From Bacteroidales bacterium (GTDB taxonomy: Bacteria; Bacteroidota; Bacteroidia; Bacteroidales; UBA932), in assembly GCA_017399865.1 (NCBI GenBank), contig JAFQAT010000004.1, positions 24,261-88,260 of the forward strand: 64,000 nucleotides of DNA, written 5' to 3'. The position numbers were made by a program, and so were the translations under genes. The notes beneath the pieces were generated by a model. It worked only from the letters and a program-made list of their open reading frames with translations. It was not told where the DNA came from and searched no databases. The stretch's first letter is position 1. Every line of letters starts with the position of its first letter. Below are positions 18,745 through 26,984 of this stretch, piece after piece.

Positions 18745-20364
18745 ATGAAGAAGATTATATTTATCGCTGCAGCTCTGCTGGCCCTCGTATCATGCGGCCA
18801 GCAGCAGGCTGAGCAGCCTACAGAGGTAACAATGACCAAGGCAGAACTCCTCGACAAGATCAAGGGAGGCTGGGCAGGTCAGACAATCGGTGTAGTATAT
18901 GGTGCACCGACCGAGTTCAAGTTCAGAGGAACGACAATCCAGGACTATCATACCATTCCTTGGGGTGACGGTTATGTAATGTACTGGTGGAAGAAGAAAC
19001 CAGGTCTTTTCGATGACATCTACAACGACCTTACTTTCGTAGAGGCTTTCGAGGAGCTCGGTCTTGACTGCTCACAGGACTCACTCGCACTCCGCTTTGC
19101 TTATGCGGACTATCACCTTGCTCACGCAAACCAGGCCGGACGCTACAATATCCGTCGCGGAATCATGCCTCCTGAATCAGGTCACTGGCTCAATAACCCA
19201 CATGCTGACGACCTCGACTTCCAGATCGAAGCTGACTTCATCGGTCTCATGGCTCCGGCCATGATTCCACAGGCTGTCGAGATTGCTGACAGAGTCGGTC
19301 ACATCATGAACAGCGGTGACGGTTTCTACGGTGGTGTATTCGCAGCTAACCTTTATTCAGCTGCCTTCAAGTGCAACGATCCTGCAAAGGTCATCGACAT
19401 GGCACTTGAGCCTATTCCAGCCGAGAGTACATTCTATCAGTGCATCGATGATGTACGTAAGTTCCACAAGCAGCATCCGGAAGACTGGAAGGAGTGCTGG
19501 TGGGAGATCAACAAGAAGTGGAACAAGGACGTCGGATGTCCTAAGGGAGTATTCCTCAACTTCAACATCGACGCAAAGATCAATGCTGCATTCATCGCTA
19601 TCGGTCTCCTTTATGGTGAGGGTGACTTCACAAAGTCTGTAGACATCTCTACAAGATGCGGTCAGGACTCTGACTGTAACCCTGCTACCGTAGGTGGTGT
19701 GCTTGGAGTTATGGTAGGTTATGAGAACATCCCTGAGTTCTGGCTCAATCCTCTTAAGGAGATCTGGAATCTCGACTTCGAGGGCACTACAGTTTCTCTT
19801 GACAAGGGTGCCAACTACTCATACAATCAGGCACTTCAGCTCATCGAGAAGAACGGAGGATGCATCGAGGGTGACAATGTAGTCATCCCACAGAAGGAGG
19901 TTTCAGTTCTTCCTCTCGAGCAGAACTTCATAAACACATACCCTACTTACAGAGAGAGATGGGATTGCTGGATGGACAAGGAGTTCGAATTCGATTTCGA
20001 GGGTAACGGTTACATCATCTGGGGTAACCTCGTGAAGACCAAGGAGGTATCACCAAGATACGCTCATATGGTGGCTATCCGTCATATAGGTTCAGAGCCA
20101 TTCGCTCTTGCAGAGCTTGATGACCCATATGTAGCAGAGATCGAAGTATGGATCGACGGCAAGCTTGATGAGGTTTCAATCATGCCTATGAAGAACACCG
20201 CACGCCGCCTTGAGCCTACATGGAAATATCAGATGCCTGAGGGCAAGCACACTGTGAAGCTCGTATGGAGAAATCCTCATAAGGACTACCTTCTCCGCAT
20301 AAACGACATTCAGTACTACTCTGAGAACGAGAACACCAACCAGTTCTACTACTACGCAAGATAA
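18745..20364 (+). CDS. ADP-ribosylglycohydrolase-family lipoprotein (ARH-B)
   Basis: Second paralog, 539 aa, with lipobox LVSC (Cys17). The glycine motif is KIKGGWAGQTIGVVYGAPTEF. The first acidic motif is FDDIYNDLTFVEAF (89-102), without the Thr of the classic DDT motif. The second is RCGQDSDCNPATVGGVLGVM. A beta-rich C-terminal domain (about 390-539), with PYVAEIEVWIDGK and GKHTVKLVWRNPHKD, is shared with ARH-C and may bind carbohydrate. It lies 16 bases after ARH-A. ARH-B and ARH-C resemble each other far more than either resembles ARH-A, so one duplication probably produced this pair. Confidence 0.83.
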   Translation: MKKIIFIAAALLALVSCGQQQAEQPTEVTMTKAELLDKIKGGWAGQTIGVVYGAPTEFKFRGTTIQDYHTIPWGDGYVMYWWKKKPGLFDDIYNDLTFVEAFEELGLDCSQDSLALRFAYADYHLAHANQAGRYNIRRGIMPPESGHWLNNPHADDLDFQIEADFIGLMAPAMIPQAVEIADRVGHIMNSGDGFYGGVFAANLYSAAFKCNDPAKVIDMALEPIPAESTFYQCIDDVRKFHKQHPEDWKECWWEINKKWNKDVGCPKGVFLNFNIDAKINAAFIAIGLLYGEGDFTKSVDISTRCGQDSDCNPATVGGVLGVMVGYENIPEFWLNPLKEIWNLDFEGTTVSLDKGANYSYNQALQLIEKNGGCIEGDNVVIPQKEVSVLPLEQNFINTYPTYRERWDCWMDKEFEFDFEGNGYIIWGNLVKTKEVSPRYAHMVAIRHIGSEPFALAELDDPYVAEIEVWIDGKLDEVSIMPMKNTARRLEPTWKYQMPEGKHTVKLVWRNPHKDYLLRINDIQYYSENENTNQFYYYAR

Positions 20365-20366
20365 TC

Positions 20367-20966
20367 ATGAAAGTTTTTTTAACAGCCGCCTTGTGCATAT
20401 CCTGTTGTTTCTTCTTGGGATGCAATGGGAATGATGCTGAAAGTCAGAGTCCATCTAATCAAATAAGCATAGATGAAATCCAAGGCTATTGGCAAAGTAA
20501 CGGTACATCCATTCCGGTAAATGTCGACAGGAATTTCATTATTACTGAAAGAGGACTTCCTGCACCAACAGGACTACGCAACGACCTTCAATATTATTAC
20601 ATTATCACAGGTAATACCGTTGATTGTTATGTAAAGTGTATTGTCGACGCATACTTGCCGGGAGCAACCGATAATCCCGTGTATGTTATACAGTTGGATA
20701 ATGAAAGGATCATATCTGTTGAAGACGGACATAAGGTCAAAACGGATATCTTCGAAAACATCTCAGCCTATGATGTCGCCATTGATAACAGCACAGAATC
20801 ATCAATAGCCCTTGTAAGGCAGCAGAATAGAGATGGATATTCACATATCGCTTTCACATTGAATGCAGTAACGGCAACAGAGTGGTCTGAAACAATAAAT
20901 GAGGTCATATCTCCAGGTGACCCTGACTACGAAGAAGCTTATGATGCGGTTTTCAATAACTTTTAA
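20367..20966 (+). CDS. Small orphan lipoprotein inside the ARH cluster
   Basis: 199-aa product that I do not recognise. It has a lipoprotein signal with lipobox FLGC (Cys19) and then a polar region with no membrane segment. A beta-rich body is suggested by alternating patterns such as DGYSHIAFTLNAVTATEW near the C terminus. Its codons are visibly richer in A/T (many AAT, ATT, ATA, GAT) than those of the flanking ARH genes. It starts 2 bases after ARH-B and ends 6 bases before ARH-C, so it is in the operon. It looks like a later insertion between the two duplicated enzymes. No function is proposed beyond a secreted accessory protein. Confidence 0.7.
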   Translation: MKVFLTAALCISCCFFLGCNGNDAESQSPSNQISIDEIQGYWQSNGTSIPVNVDRNFIITERGLPAPTGLRNDLQYYYIITGNTVDCYVKCIVDAYLPGATDNPVYVIQLDNERIISVEDGHKVKTDIFENISAYDVAIDNSTESSIALVRQQNRDGYSHIAFTLNAVTATEWSETINEVISPGDPDYEEAYDAVFNNF

Positions 20967-20972
20967 GACACA

Positions 20973-22502
20973 ATGAAGAAATTTATAGTACTCATCGCCG
21001 CTGCTGCGGCAATATTGTCATCGTGCTGTAACAATAACTGCTCTACCATCAAGTATGGTGAGCAGGTTGTTATCGACGAGGCGACAATGATGGACAAGAT
21101 CAAGGGAGGATGGTTCGGACAGACCATCGGATGTACCTACGGAGGACCTACCGAGTTCAAGTACAAGGGAGGTATCATCTGGGACGGTATTCCGATTCCT
21201 TGGTATGACGACTACATCTACGACACTTTCATCCTCGACCCGGGGCTTTATGACGACGTCTACATGGACCTCACATTCGTTGATGTGATGATCGAGCACG
21301 GCATCGACGCGCATGTGGATCTTTTCGCTGAAAAGTTTGCAAACGATGACTACAAGCTCTGGCACGCGAACCAGGCTGCACGATACAATATCCTCAAGGG
21401 CATGAAGGCTCCAGAAACAGGCCACTGGATGAATAACCCGCACGCTGACGACATCGACTTCCAGATCGAGGCTGACTTCATCGGTATGATGACTCCAGGT
21501 CTTCCTGACGTGTCAAACGAGATATGCGACAGGATCGGTCATATCATGAACTACGGTGACGGCTGGTACGGCGGCGTATTCATCAGTGCGATGTACTCGA
21601 TGGCATATGTATGCAATGACATACCTACAATCGTAACTGAAGCACTCAGGACTATTCCGGAAGGAACAAAGTTCCATAATGCGATCTCAAGCGTGATCAA
21701 GTACTGGAAGATGTATCCTGATGACTGGAAGAGATGCTGGTTCGAGGTAGAGCAGAGACATGGCGTGGACATCGGATGTCCTGAGGGTGTATGGAACGGT
21801 TTCAACATCGACGCTGTAATCAACTCCGCATACGTAGTGATCGGCCTCCTCTACGGAGAAGGTGACTTCTTCAAGACCATGGACATCTCTACAAGATGCG
21901 GTCACGACTCAGACTGCAACCCGGCATCTGCCTGCGGTATCCTCGGCGTAATGAACGGTTACGAGTGGATTCCTGAGGAATGGAAGAGGGGCATCGGCAA
22001 GATCGAGGACATGGCATTCCCATACACAGACCTCAGCCTCAACTCAATCTGCGAGATGAACCTCAAGCTTATGAAGGAGATCGTGGAGAAGAACGGAGGA
22101 TCTTTCGAGAACGGTGTGTTCACATTCACAGCAAACGAGCCTCACGCAGTGCGTTACGAGCAGTCTTTCGAAGGTCTTAAGCCTGTCGACAAGGTTGTGC
22201 TCAAGAAGCAGTTCACAGACGAGCTCACCCTCAAATTCAAGGGCAACTCGATCGTGGTTGAAGGCGCAGTGATCAAGACCGGACACAGCGATGACGCATA
22301 TGTAGCAGAAGTATCGGCATACATCGACGGCGAGAAGGTAGAGGACTTCCTCATGCCTTTCGATTACATCACCCGCAAGTATGAGATCTTCTCAAAGTAC
22401 TGTCTCGAAAGCGGAGAACATACACTCAGACTCGTCCTCAACAATCCGCACAGAGACTTTGCTCTCAATGCAACCAATATGGTGATTTACGACAATGAGT
22501 AA
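20973..22502 (+). CDS. ADP-ribosylglycohydrolase-family lipoprotein (ARH-C)
   Basis: Third paralog, 509 aa, with lipobox LSSC (Cys18). The glycine motif is KIKGGWFGQTIGCTYGGPTEF. The acidic motif YDDVYMDLTFVDVM (93-106) follows the ARH-B form. The second metal motif is RCGHDSDCNPASACGILGVM. Long stretches match ARH-B closely, for example NNPHADD followed by a nearly identical run, and YGDGWYGGVF versus SGDGFYGGVF. The C-terminal beta domain ends PHRDFALNATNMVIY. The next gene's ATG overlaps its stop by 8 bases. It probably acts on the same class of ribosylated substrate as ARH-B with a different specificity; this is inference. Confidence 0.83.
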   Translation: MKKFIVLIAAAAAILSSCCNNNCSTIKYGEQVVIDEATMMDKIKGGWFGQTIGCTYGGPTEFKYKGGIIWDGIPIPWYDDYIYDTFILDPGLYDDVYMDLTFVDVMIEHGIDAHVDLFAEKFANDDYKLWHANQAARYNILKGMKAPETGHWMNNPHADDIDFQIEADFIGMMTPGLPDVSNEICDRIGHIMNYGDGWYGGVFISAMYSMAYVCNDIPTIVTEALRTIPEGTKFHNAISSVIKYWKMYPDDWKRCWFEVEQRHGVDIGCPEGVWNGFNIDAVINSAYVVIGLLYGEGDFFKTMDISTRCGHDSDCNPASACGILGVMNGYEWIPEEWKRGIGKIEDMAFPYTDLSLNSICEMNLKLMKEIVEKNGGSFENGVFTFTANEPHAVRYEQSFEGLKPVDKVVLKKQFTDELTLKFKGNSIVVEGAVIKTGHSDDAYVAEVSAYIDGEKVEDFLMPFDYITRKYEIFSKYCLESGEHTLRLVLNNPHRDFALNATNMVIYDNE

Positions 22503-24033
22503 ATGCTTGAACATATTGTCAGCCATATGTCTTCTCACAGTCATAATCGGCTGTGAGAAGACTCCTGCTGGCAAAGAGCCGCAGGAGCAGGAGTTCGAAA
22601 GATATGCGCAGAACATACTTTACGAGAACAACTCCAAAGTATACAAGTCCACCTATTCGATCCTGCTGCCGGAAGGCTACGACAAGGAACCGGAAAAGAG
22701 ATACCCTGTAGTGTATATGCTCCACGGATTCGGAGAAAGCGGAAAGGACTGGAGCAGCTGGGTCAGTGCGATCAAAAGCATGGAAGGAGCCGGACTTCAG
22801 CAGATGATCTATGTCTTCCCGAACTGCAATGATTCATACTACTGCAACTACTACGACGGGAAGGCGATGTATATGGACATGATCGTCAAGGAACTGGTTC
22901 CACTCATCGACAACACATACAGGACAATCGCGGACCGCGGACACAGAGCGGTCATGGGCTATTCCATGGGAGGATTCGGAGCCATGGTGCTACCTCTCAA
23001 GAACCCGGACGTGTTCAGCATCTCCGTTCCTCTCAGCATGTCATTCAGGACCGACGAGCAATATATGACAGAGTCACAGTCAGGCTGGGACAGCCAGTGG
23101 GGAAAGATCTTCGGAGGAAGAGGCAAGACCGGAGAGGACCGTCTTACCGATTATTATAAGGAGCATTGCCCGTTCTATCAGTTCATACCGGAAAACAAGA
23201 CAGAACTGTCAAGAGTGAAGTGGTTCTTCCATTGCGGAGATGATGAAGAACAGCTCCTGATCGCCAATGACAATCTTCACGTACAGCTCAGGGACAATGG
23301 CTTCGAGCATGAATTCCGTATCAGCGACGGCGGGCACAGCGGAGACTATTGGAGAACAGCCGCAAGAGAGACGCTCCCGTGGATCCAGCATGTGATGAAC
23401 GGCGGTGGCGAATGGACAAGGATCATGAAGGATGTGACCGTCACCTCAGCTGCACTGAACGAAGACGGAAGCTTTTCATCTGACAAGTTCAAGGAGAACC
23501 CTCAGGAAGGAGGTCTCGCCATTTATCTGGCCCACAACGGATTCAGCAGGGATCTCATGGAAAAGGCTGTCGGCATGCTTTCACAGACAGGACAGATCTT
23601 CCCTTACATGGTGCTCCCTTGCGATCTCGATGTCAAGCCGCTGACAGAATGGATGACAGAATACAACGGAAAATACGGCATCGGAGGGTCTGCGGAGAAA
23701 TCACACATCATCGCTTTCGGCAATGCAGGGCGCGAGGCATACGCACTTGCTGACCGATTCAATGCATATTACTATGTAGATGCAGACCTGACTGACAGCG
23801 AAGAATCTATCACAGCCGACGTCACGAAGAGGTATTATATCGACCAGACTGATGACGGTGCAAATTACAGAGACATGAATGCTCTGTACAGAGCCTGCAA
23901 GAATGTAGTCCTTGAAGACGGAAAGACAGATGAAGCTGACTTTGAATACAGGATGCGCAACGGCAATTCTGACAAGGAGAAGGAAATACTTCTGGCAATA
24001 AAGTCGGTTGCAGACAATCTGAGGTACAAGTAA
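22495..24033 (+). CDS. Putative esterase lipoprotein with a degenerate second hydrolase domain (Est-1)
   Basis: 512-aa lipoprotein (lipobox IIGC, Cys20). Residues about 40-305 are an alpha/beta-hydrolase of the esterase-D / feruloyl-acetyl esterase type: YPVVYMLHGFGESGKDW (oxyanion region), nucleophile Ser157 in GYSMGG, acid in HCGDDEE (249-250) and His281 in SDGGHSG. Residues about 340-512 look like a worn second copy of the C-terminal half: IIAFGNAGREAYAL sits where GYSMGGFGAMVL would be, DQTDDGANYRDMNALYRA matches the acid region, and FEYRMRNGNS replaces the His motif. That second copy lacks Ser and His. It probably removes acyl groups from the sugar substrate before ARH cleavage. Confidence 0.82.
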   Translation: MSKCLNILSAICLLTVIIGCEKTPAGKEPQEQEFERYAQNILYENNSKVYKSTYSILLPEGYDKEPEKRYPVVYMLHGFGESGKDWSSWVSAIKSMEGAGLQQMIYVFPNCNDSYYCNYYDGKAMYMDMIVKELVPLIDNTYRTIADRGHRAVMGYSMGGFGAMVLPLKNPDVFSISVPLSMSFRTDEQYMTESQSGWDSQWGKIFGGRGKTGEDRLTDYYKEHCPFYQFIPENKTELSRVKWFFHCGDDEEQLLIANDNLHVQLRDNGFEHEFRISDGGHSGDYWRTAARETLPWIQHVMNGGGEWTRIMKDVTVTSAALNEDGSFSSDKFKENPQEGGLAIYLAHNGFSRDLMEKAVGMLSQTGQIFPYMVLPCDLDVKPLTEWMTEYNGKYGIGGSAEKSHIIAFGNAGREAYALADRFNAYYYVDADLTDSEESITADVTKRYYIDQTDDGANYRDMNALYRACKNVVLEDGKTDEADFEYRMRNGNSDKEKEILLAIKSVADNLRYK

Positions 24034-24036
24034 GAC

Positions 24037-25461
24037 ATGAAAAGAATTTTATATATCATAGCCATTTGTGCAATCGCCATCACTGCCGATGCGCAGGAGA
24101 GATTCGTCTCCGGGCAGCCATTCCACAGCGAGATGCTGGGAATGGACCTCCCGTACGCCATAGTTCTGCCTGCGGATTATGAGGCAGAGACGGATACAAG
24201 ATACCCTGTCATCTACCTTACGCATGGAATAGGATGCACACCGGACGACTGGAATGACAGATACATCCAGTTCGAGAACACTCTGAACGGACTTGAAGAG
24301 GCTGGTCTCGGAGACTTCATCTATGTCTTCCCTACCGGTCTGAATTCTTACTACAGCAACACATATGACGGAAAGTTCCCATACATGGACATGTTCATCC
24401 AGGAATTCATTCCGTTCATCGACGGCAAGTATAGAACCATAGCCGACAGAGACCACAGGGCAACTATAGGTTTCTCGATGGGAGGTTTCGGAGCCATGGT
24501 GCTTCCGTTGAAACACCCCGAGACATTCTGCTTCTCGGCTCCTTTGAGCATGTCGTTCAGGACAGACGAGATGTATCTGGAAGAGCCTCTCAAATGGTGG
24601 AACGAACAGTGGGGATCCATTTTCGGCGGAGTTGATCAGGAAGGCGAAGGAAGGCTTACAGACTACTACAAGGCACATTGTCCATACTATCAGTTCACCA
24701 GGGAGAACCTTGAGGAACTCTCGAAGGTGAAGTGGTTCATTCACTGCGGAGACGACGAGGAACGCCTTCTCATTGCCAATGACGACCTTCATATCCAGAT
24801 GCGAGACAACGGTTACACACATGAATATCGCGTCAAGGACGGCGGGCATACCGGACGTTACTGGAGAACATGCCTTCAGGACGTGCTTCCTTACATCGAG
24901 GCTGTAATGACCGGATCAGAGACACCGGCGGAACCACATGCCGAGATCCCGGAAAAGGTCGGAAAGAATCAGGACGGCGGAACGGTCATCTTCCTTGCAC
25001 ACGACGGTCTTAAGAGAAGACTTGTCAAGGACATCATACGACTTGTCAAGAAAGACTCAGGGGACAAGCCCCTCGCCGTCGTGAAATGCAACACCAGGTG
25101 GACTTCATTGGAAAAGAAGATCAGGAGATGGTCACGCAGACATTCTTTCACAGATGCACAGGTCATAGCCCTCGGAAAGGCAGGCCGCGAAGCATATGCA
25201 CTTCAGGAGAAATTCTCACGTCTGTATTTCGACAATGCTGACCTGCTCGATGACGAGACTCAGCTTCAGGCAGATCCTGAGAAATTCTGGTATATGTCAC
25301 AGACCGACGACGGTCCATACTACAAGGACATGGGAGGTCTCTACAAGGCCTGCAAGAAGAGCGGGGCTGAATTCCAGTACAGAGTACGAAACGGTGTTCC
25401 TGACGACAGGTCCAACATACTTACAGGTATTGAAACAATTAAACCTTACATTATTTATTAA
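24037..25461 (+). CDS. Putative secreted esterase with a degenerate second hydrolase domain (Est-2)
   Basis: Paralog of Est-1, 474 aa, with a cleavable signal peptide (ADAQ, about residue 20) instead of a lipobox, so it is likely free in the periplasm. Triad: Ser147 in GFSMGG, acid in HCGDDEE and His in KDGGHTG. As in Est-1, a C-terminal region (about 310-474) carries VIALGKAGREAYAL, MSQTDDGPYYKDMGGLYKACKK and FQYRVRNG, which resemble the catalytic landmarks but lack the nucleophile and His. It starts 3 bases after Est-1. A surface lipoprotein plus a periplasmic form would let de-esterification occur on both sides of the outer membrane; this is inference. Confidence 0.82.
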   Translation: MKRILYIIAICAIAITADAQERFVSGQPFHSEMLGMDLPYAIVLPADYEAETDTRYPVIYLTHGIGCTPDDWNDRYIQFENTLNGLEEAGLGDFIYVFPTGLNSYYSNTYDGKFPYMDMFIQEFIPFIDGKYRTIADRDHRATIGFSMGGFGAMVLPLKHPETFCFSAPLSMSFRTDEMYLEEPLKWWNEQWGSIFGGVDQEGEGRLTDYYKAHCPYYQFTRENLEELSKVKWFIHCGDDEERLLIANDDLHIQMRDNGYTHEYRVKDGGHTGRYWRTCLQDVLPYIEAVMTGSETPAEPHAEIPEKVGKNQDGGTVIFLAHDGLKRRLVKDIIRLVKKDSGDKPLAVVKCNTRWTSLEKKIRRWSRRHSFTDAQVIALGKAGREAYALQEKFSRLYFDNADLLDDETQLQADPEKFWYMSQTDDGPYYKDMGGLYKACKKSGAEFQYRVRNGVPDDRSNILTGIETIKPYIIY

Positions 25462-25484
25462 CCCATTTATTAATCAAAATCATT

Positions 25485-26276
25485 ATGAAAAAGTTTTTCA
25501 CTCTGGCAGCAATCGCATTTGCTGCAATCGCAATGGTTTCTTGCGAGAAAGACCCTAACAAGACAGGAGATGAAGAGAACAATGATGCAGTAAGAAAGGT
25601 TCTCCTCGCGCTTCCTAGCGAAATTGACGAAGACGGCAAACTCGTATCAGGCCGTTCATTCCGTTACAATGCTGACGGTTCACTTGCCGGCGTTGACGAA
25701 GTATGGACAAACGATGACGGTACTCTCGGAACATGGAATCTCAATGTGACAAGAAGCGGCAACAAGCTTACTCTTACTACTGACGAAGGTGATGTCGAGT
25801 ACGAGTGGGAAGTCAATGCACAGGGCTACGTGGTAAAGAACGGTGACTACTCTTACGAGTACGATGCTGAAGGTCACCTCACAAAGGTCATCGAGGACTG
25901 GGGCGAGGGCCCACAGGTGGTTTCTATCTGCACTTGGGAGAACGGCAACCTTACTTCATGGACAAGAGAAGGCGAGGCTGAGGACGGCAGCGGTGCTGCA
26001 CGCGTAAAGAGACAGACTTACAAGACTGACCTTAACGTAGGTGGTATCTTCACTTGCTTCACTGAGAAGAGCTCACTCAAGAAGTGGATGTTCGAGGCTG
26101 GTTTCTTCGGAAAGCCATCAAAGAACCTCGTTGCTACTGACAAGTGGGATGACAGAGAGAATGGTGCTGACTTCGAGTACAGATGTGACGACGACGGTTA
26201 TGTAATCGCCGAGGTCAAGTATTGGAAGGGAGAGGTTGACGATGAGACTTACTACATCTGGCAGCCTGCCAAGTAA
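25485..26276 (+). CDS. Secreted lipoprotein of unknown function with YD-like repeats
   Basis: 263-aa lipoprotein (lipobox MVSC, Cys20) with an acidic linker (DPNKTGDEENND). The body consists of short beta-hairpin repeats with Tyr/Asp-Gly turns (FRYNADGSLAGV, YSYEYDAEGHLTKV, FEYRCDDDGYVIAEV). These resemble RHS/YD-like or DUF4595-type folds; I am not certain of the family. It is the last gene of the operon, before a strong hairpin. A surface binding role like that of SusE/F proteins would fit, but nothing in the sequence proves it. Confidence 0.75.
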   Translation: MKKFFTLAAIAFAAIAMVSCEKDPNKTGDEENNDAVRKVLLALPSEIDEDGKLVSGRSFRYNADGSLAGVDEVWTNDDGTLGTWNLNVTRSGNKLTLTTDEGDVEYEWEVNAQGYVVKNGDYSYEYDAEGHLTKVIEDWGEGPQVVSICTWENGNLTSWTREGEAEDGSGAARVKRQTYKTDLNVGGIFTCFTEKSSLKKWMFEAGFFGKPSKNLVATDKWDDRENGADFEYRCDDDGYVIAEVKYWKGEVDDETYYIWQPAK

Positions 26277-26302
26277 TCTCTCTGAGATCTGAACAAAACA
26301 CA

Positions 26303-26341
26303 AGCGGTGGCTGGTTATGAGAATCCGGCCACCGCTATTAT
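26303..26341. terminator. Rho-independent terminator closing the operon (bidirectional)
   Basis: Arms AGCGGTGGCTGG (26303-26314) and CCGGCCACCGCT (26325-26336) pair over 12 bases with one G-U, around a 10-base loop, followed by a T-rich run. It lies between the convergent operon and the DUF2490 gene. Confidence 0.8.
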
Positions 26342-26361
26342 TTTATAGGACATCAGGCACT

Positions 26362-26982
26362 TTAAAGCTTCACGTTGAATGTGAGCCACAAGACGTGGTC
26401 ATCGTATGCTCTCTGGTACTGGTCCTGGTAGACGTATTGGAGAAGAACAGAGAGGTTCTTAGTACAAGCGATGCTCACGCCTGCATAATACCTCGTCCTT
26501 GCAAATTCAGACATATAATACGGTTCCACCGCCACAAGCGGGCTGAAAGGGGTCTTGGGGATCTTATATCTTACCTGGGCCTTGGTCCTGAAGAGGAACC
26601 CCCAGCTGTCGTCCGGCTGTTTCCATGTTATCTGGAGCCTCTGTCTCAAAGACAGGTCGAAGCCATGGACCTTATGGGAAAAGACCACCTGCGGCTGCAT
26701 CCTGATATTGAATCCCGAAGACATCCAGGCGAAATCGGCCTGAGCGGCAGCCTTCATCCATGGAAGTATTTCATATTCTACAATAGGTCTGATATAATAC
26801 TGCTGCGTATTGGACATATTCTGGTTGGCTCTATGCTCTGCCCTGACTCCAAGAGTCCATTTTTCGCTTACATCAGCCTTCATGGATATGGCATTCCAGA
26901 AGCACAGGTCGTCTTCCTGTGCAAACAGTGCTGACGGGAGGGCCGCCAGCACCATTATGATGATTGTCTTGAAATGTTTCAT
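26362..26982 (-). CDS. DUF2490 family outer-membrane beta-barrel protein
   Basis: 206-aa product with a signal peptide ending in LFAQ (about residue 20). Alternating beta strands then run to the C terminus, ending VLWLTFNVKL, as in small outer-membrane barrels. The phrases EKWTLGVRAEHRANQN, QYYIRPIVEYEI and YYAGVSIA are typical of DUF2490. I chose the Met at 26982, 2 bases after the purH stop, because it gives a clean signal peptide. It must be co-transcribed with purH, though the function has no obvious link to purines. The family is uncharacterised. Confidence 0.85.
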   Translation of the reverse strand: MKHFKTIIIMVLAALPSALFAQEDDLCFWNAISMKADVSEKWTLGVRAEHRANQNMSNTQQYYIRPIVEYEILPWMKAAAQADFAWMSSGFNIRMQPQVVFSHKVHGFDLSLRQRLQITWKQPDDSWGFLFRTKAQVRYKIPKTPFSPLVAVEPYYMSEFARTRYYAGVSIACTKNLSVLLQYVYQDQYQRAYDDHVLWLTFNVKL

Positions 26983-26984
26983 TT

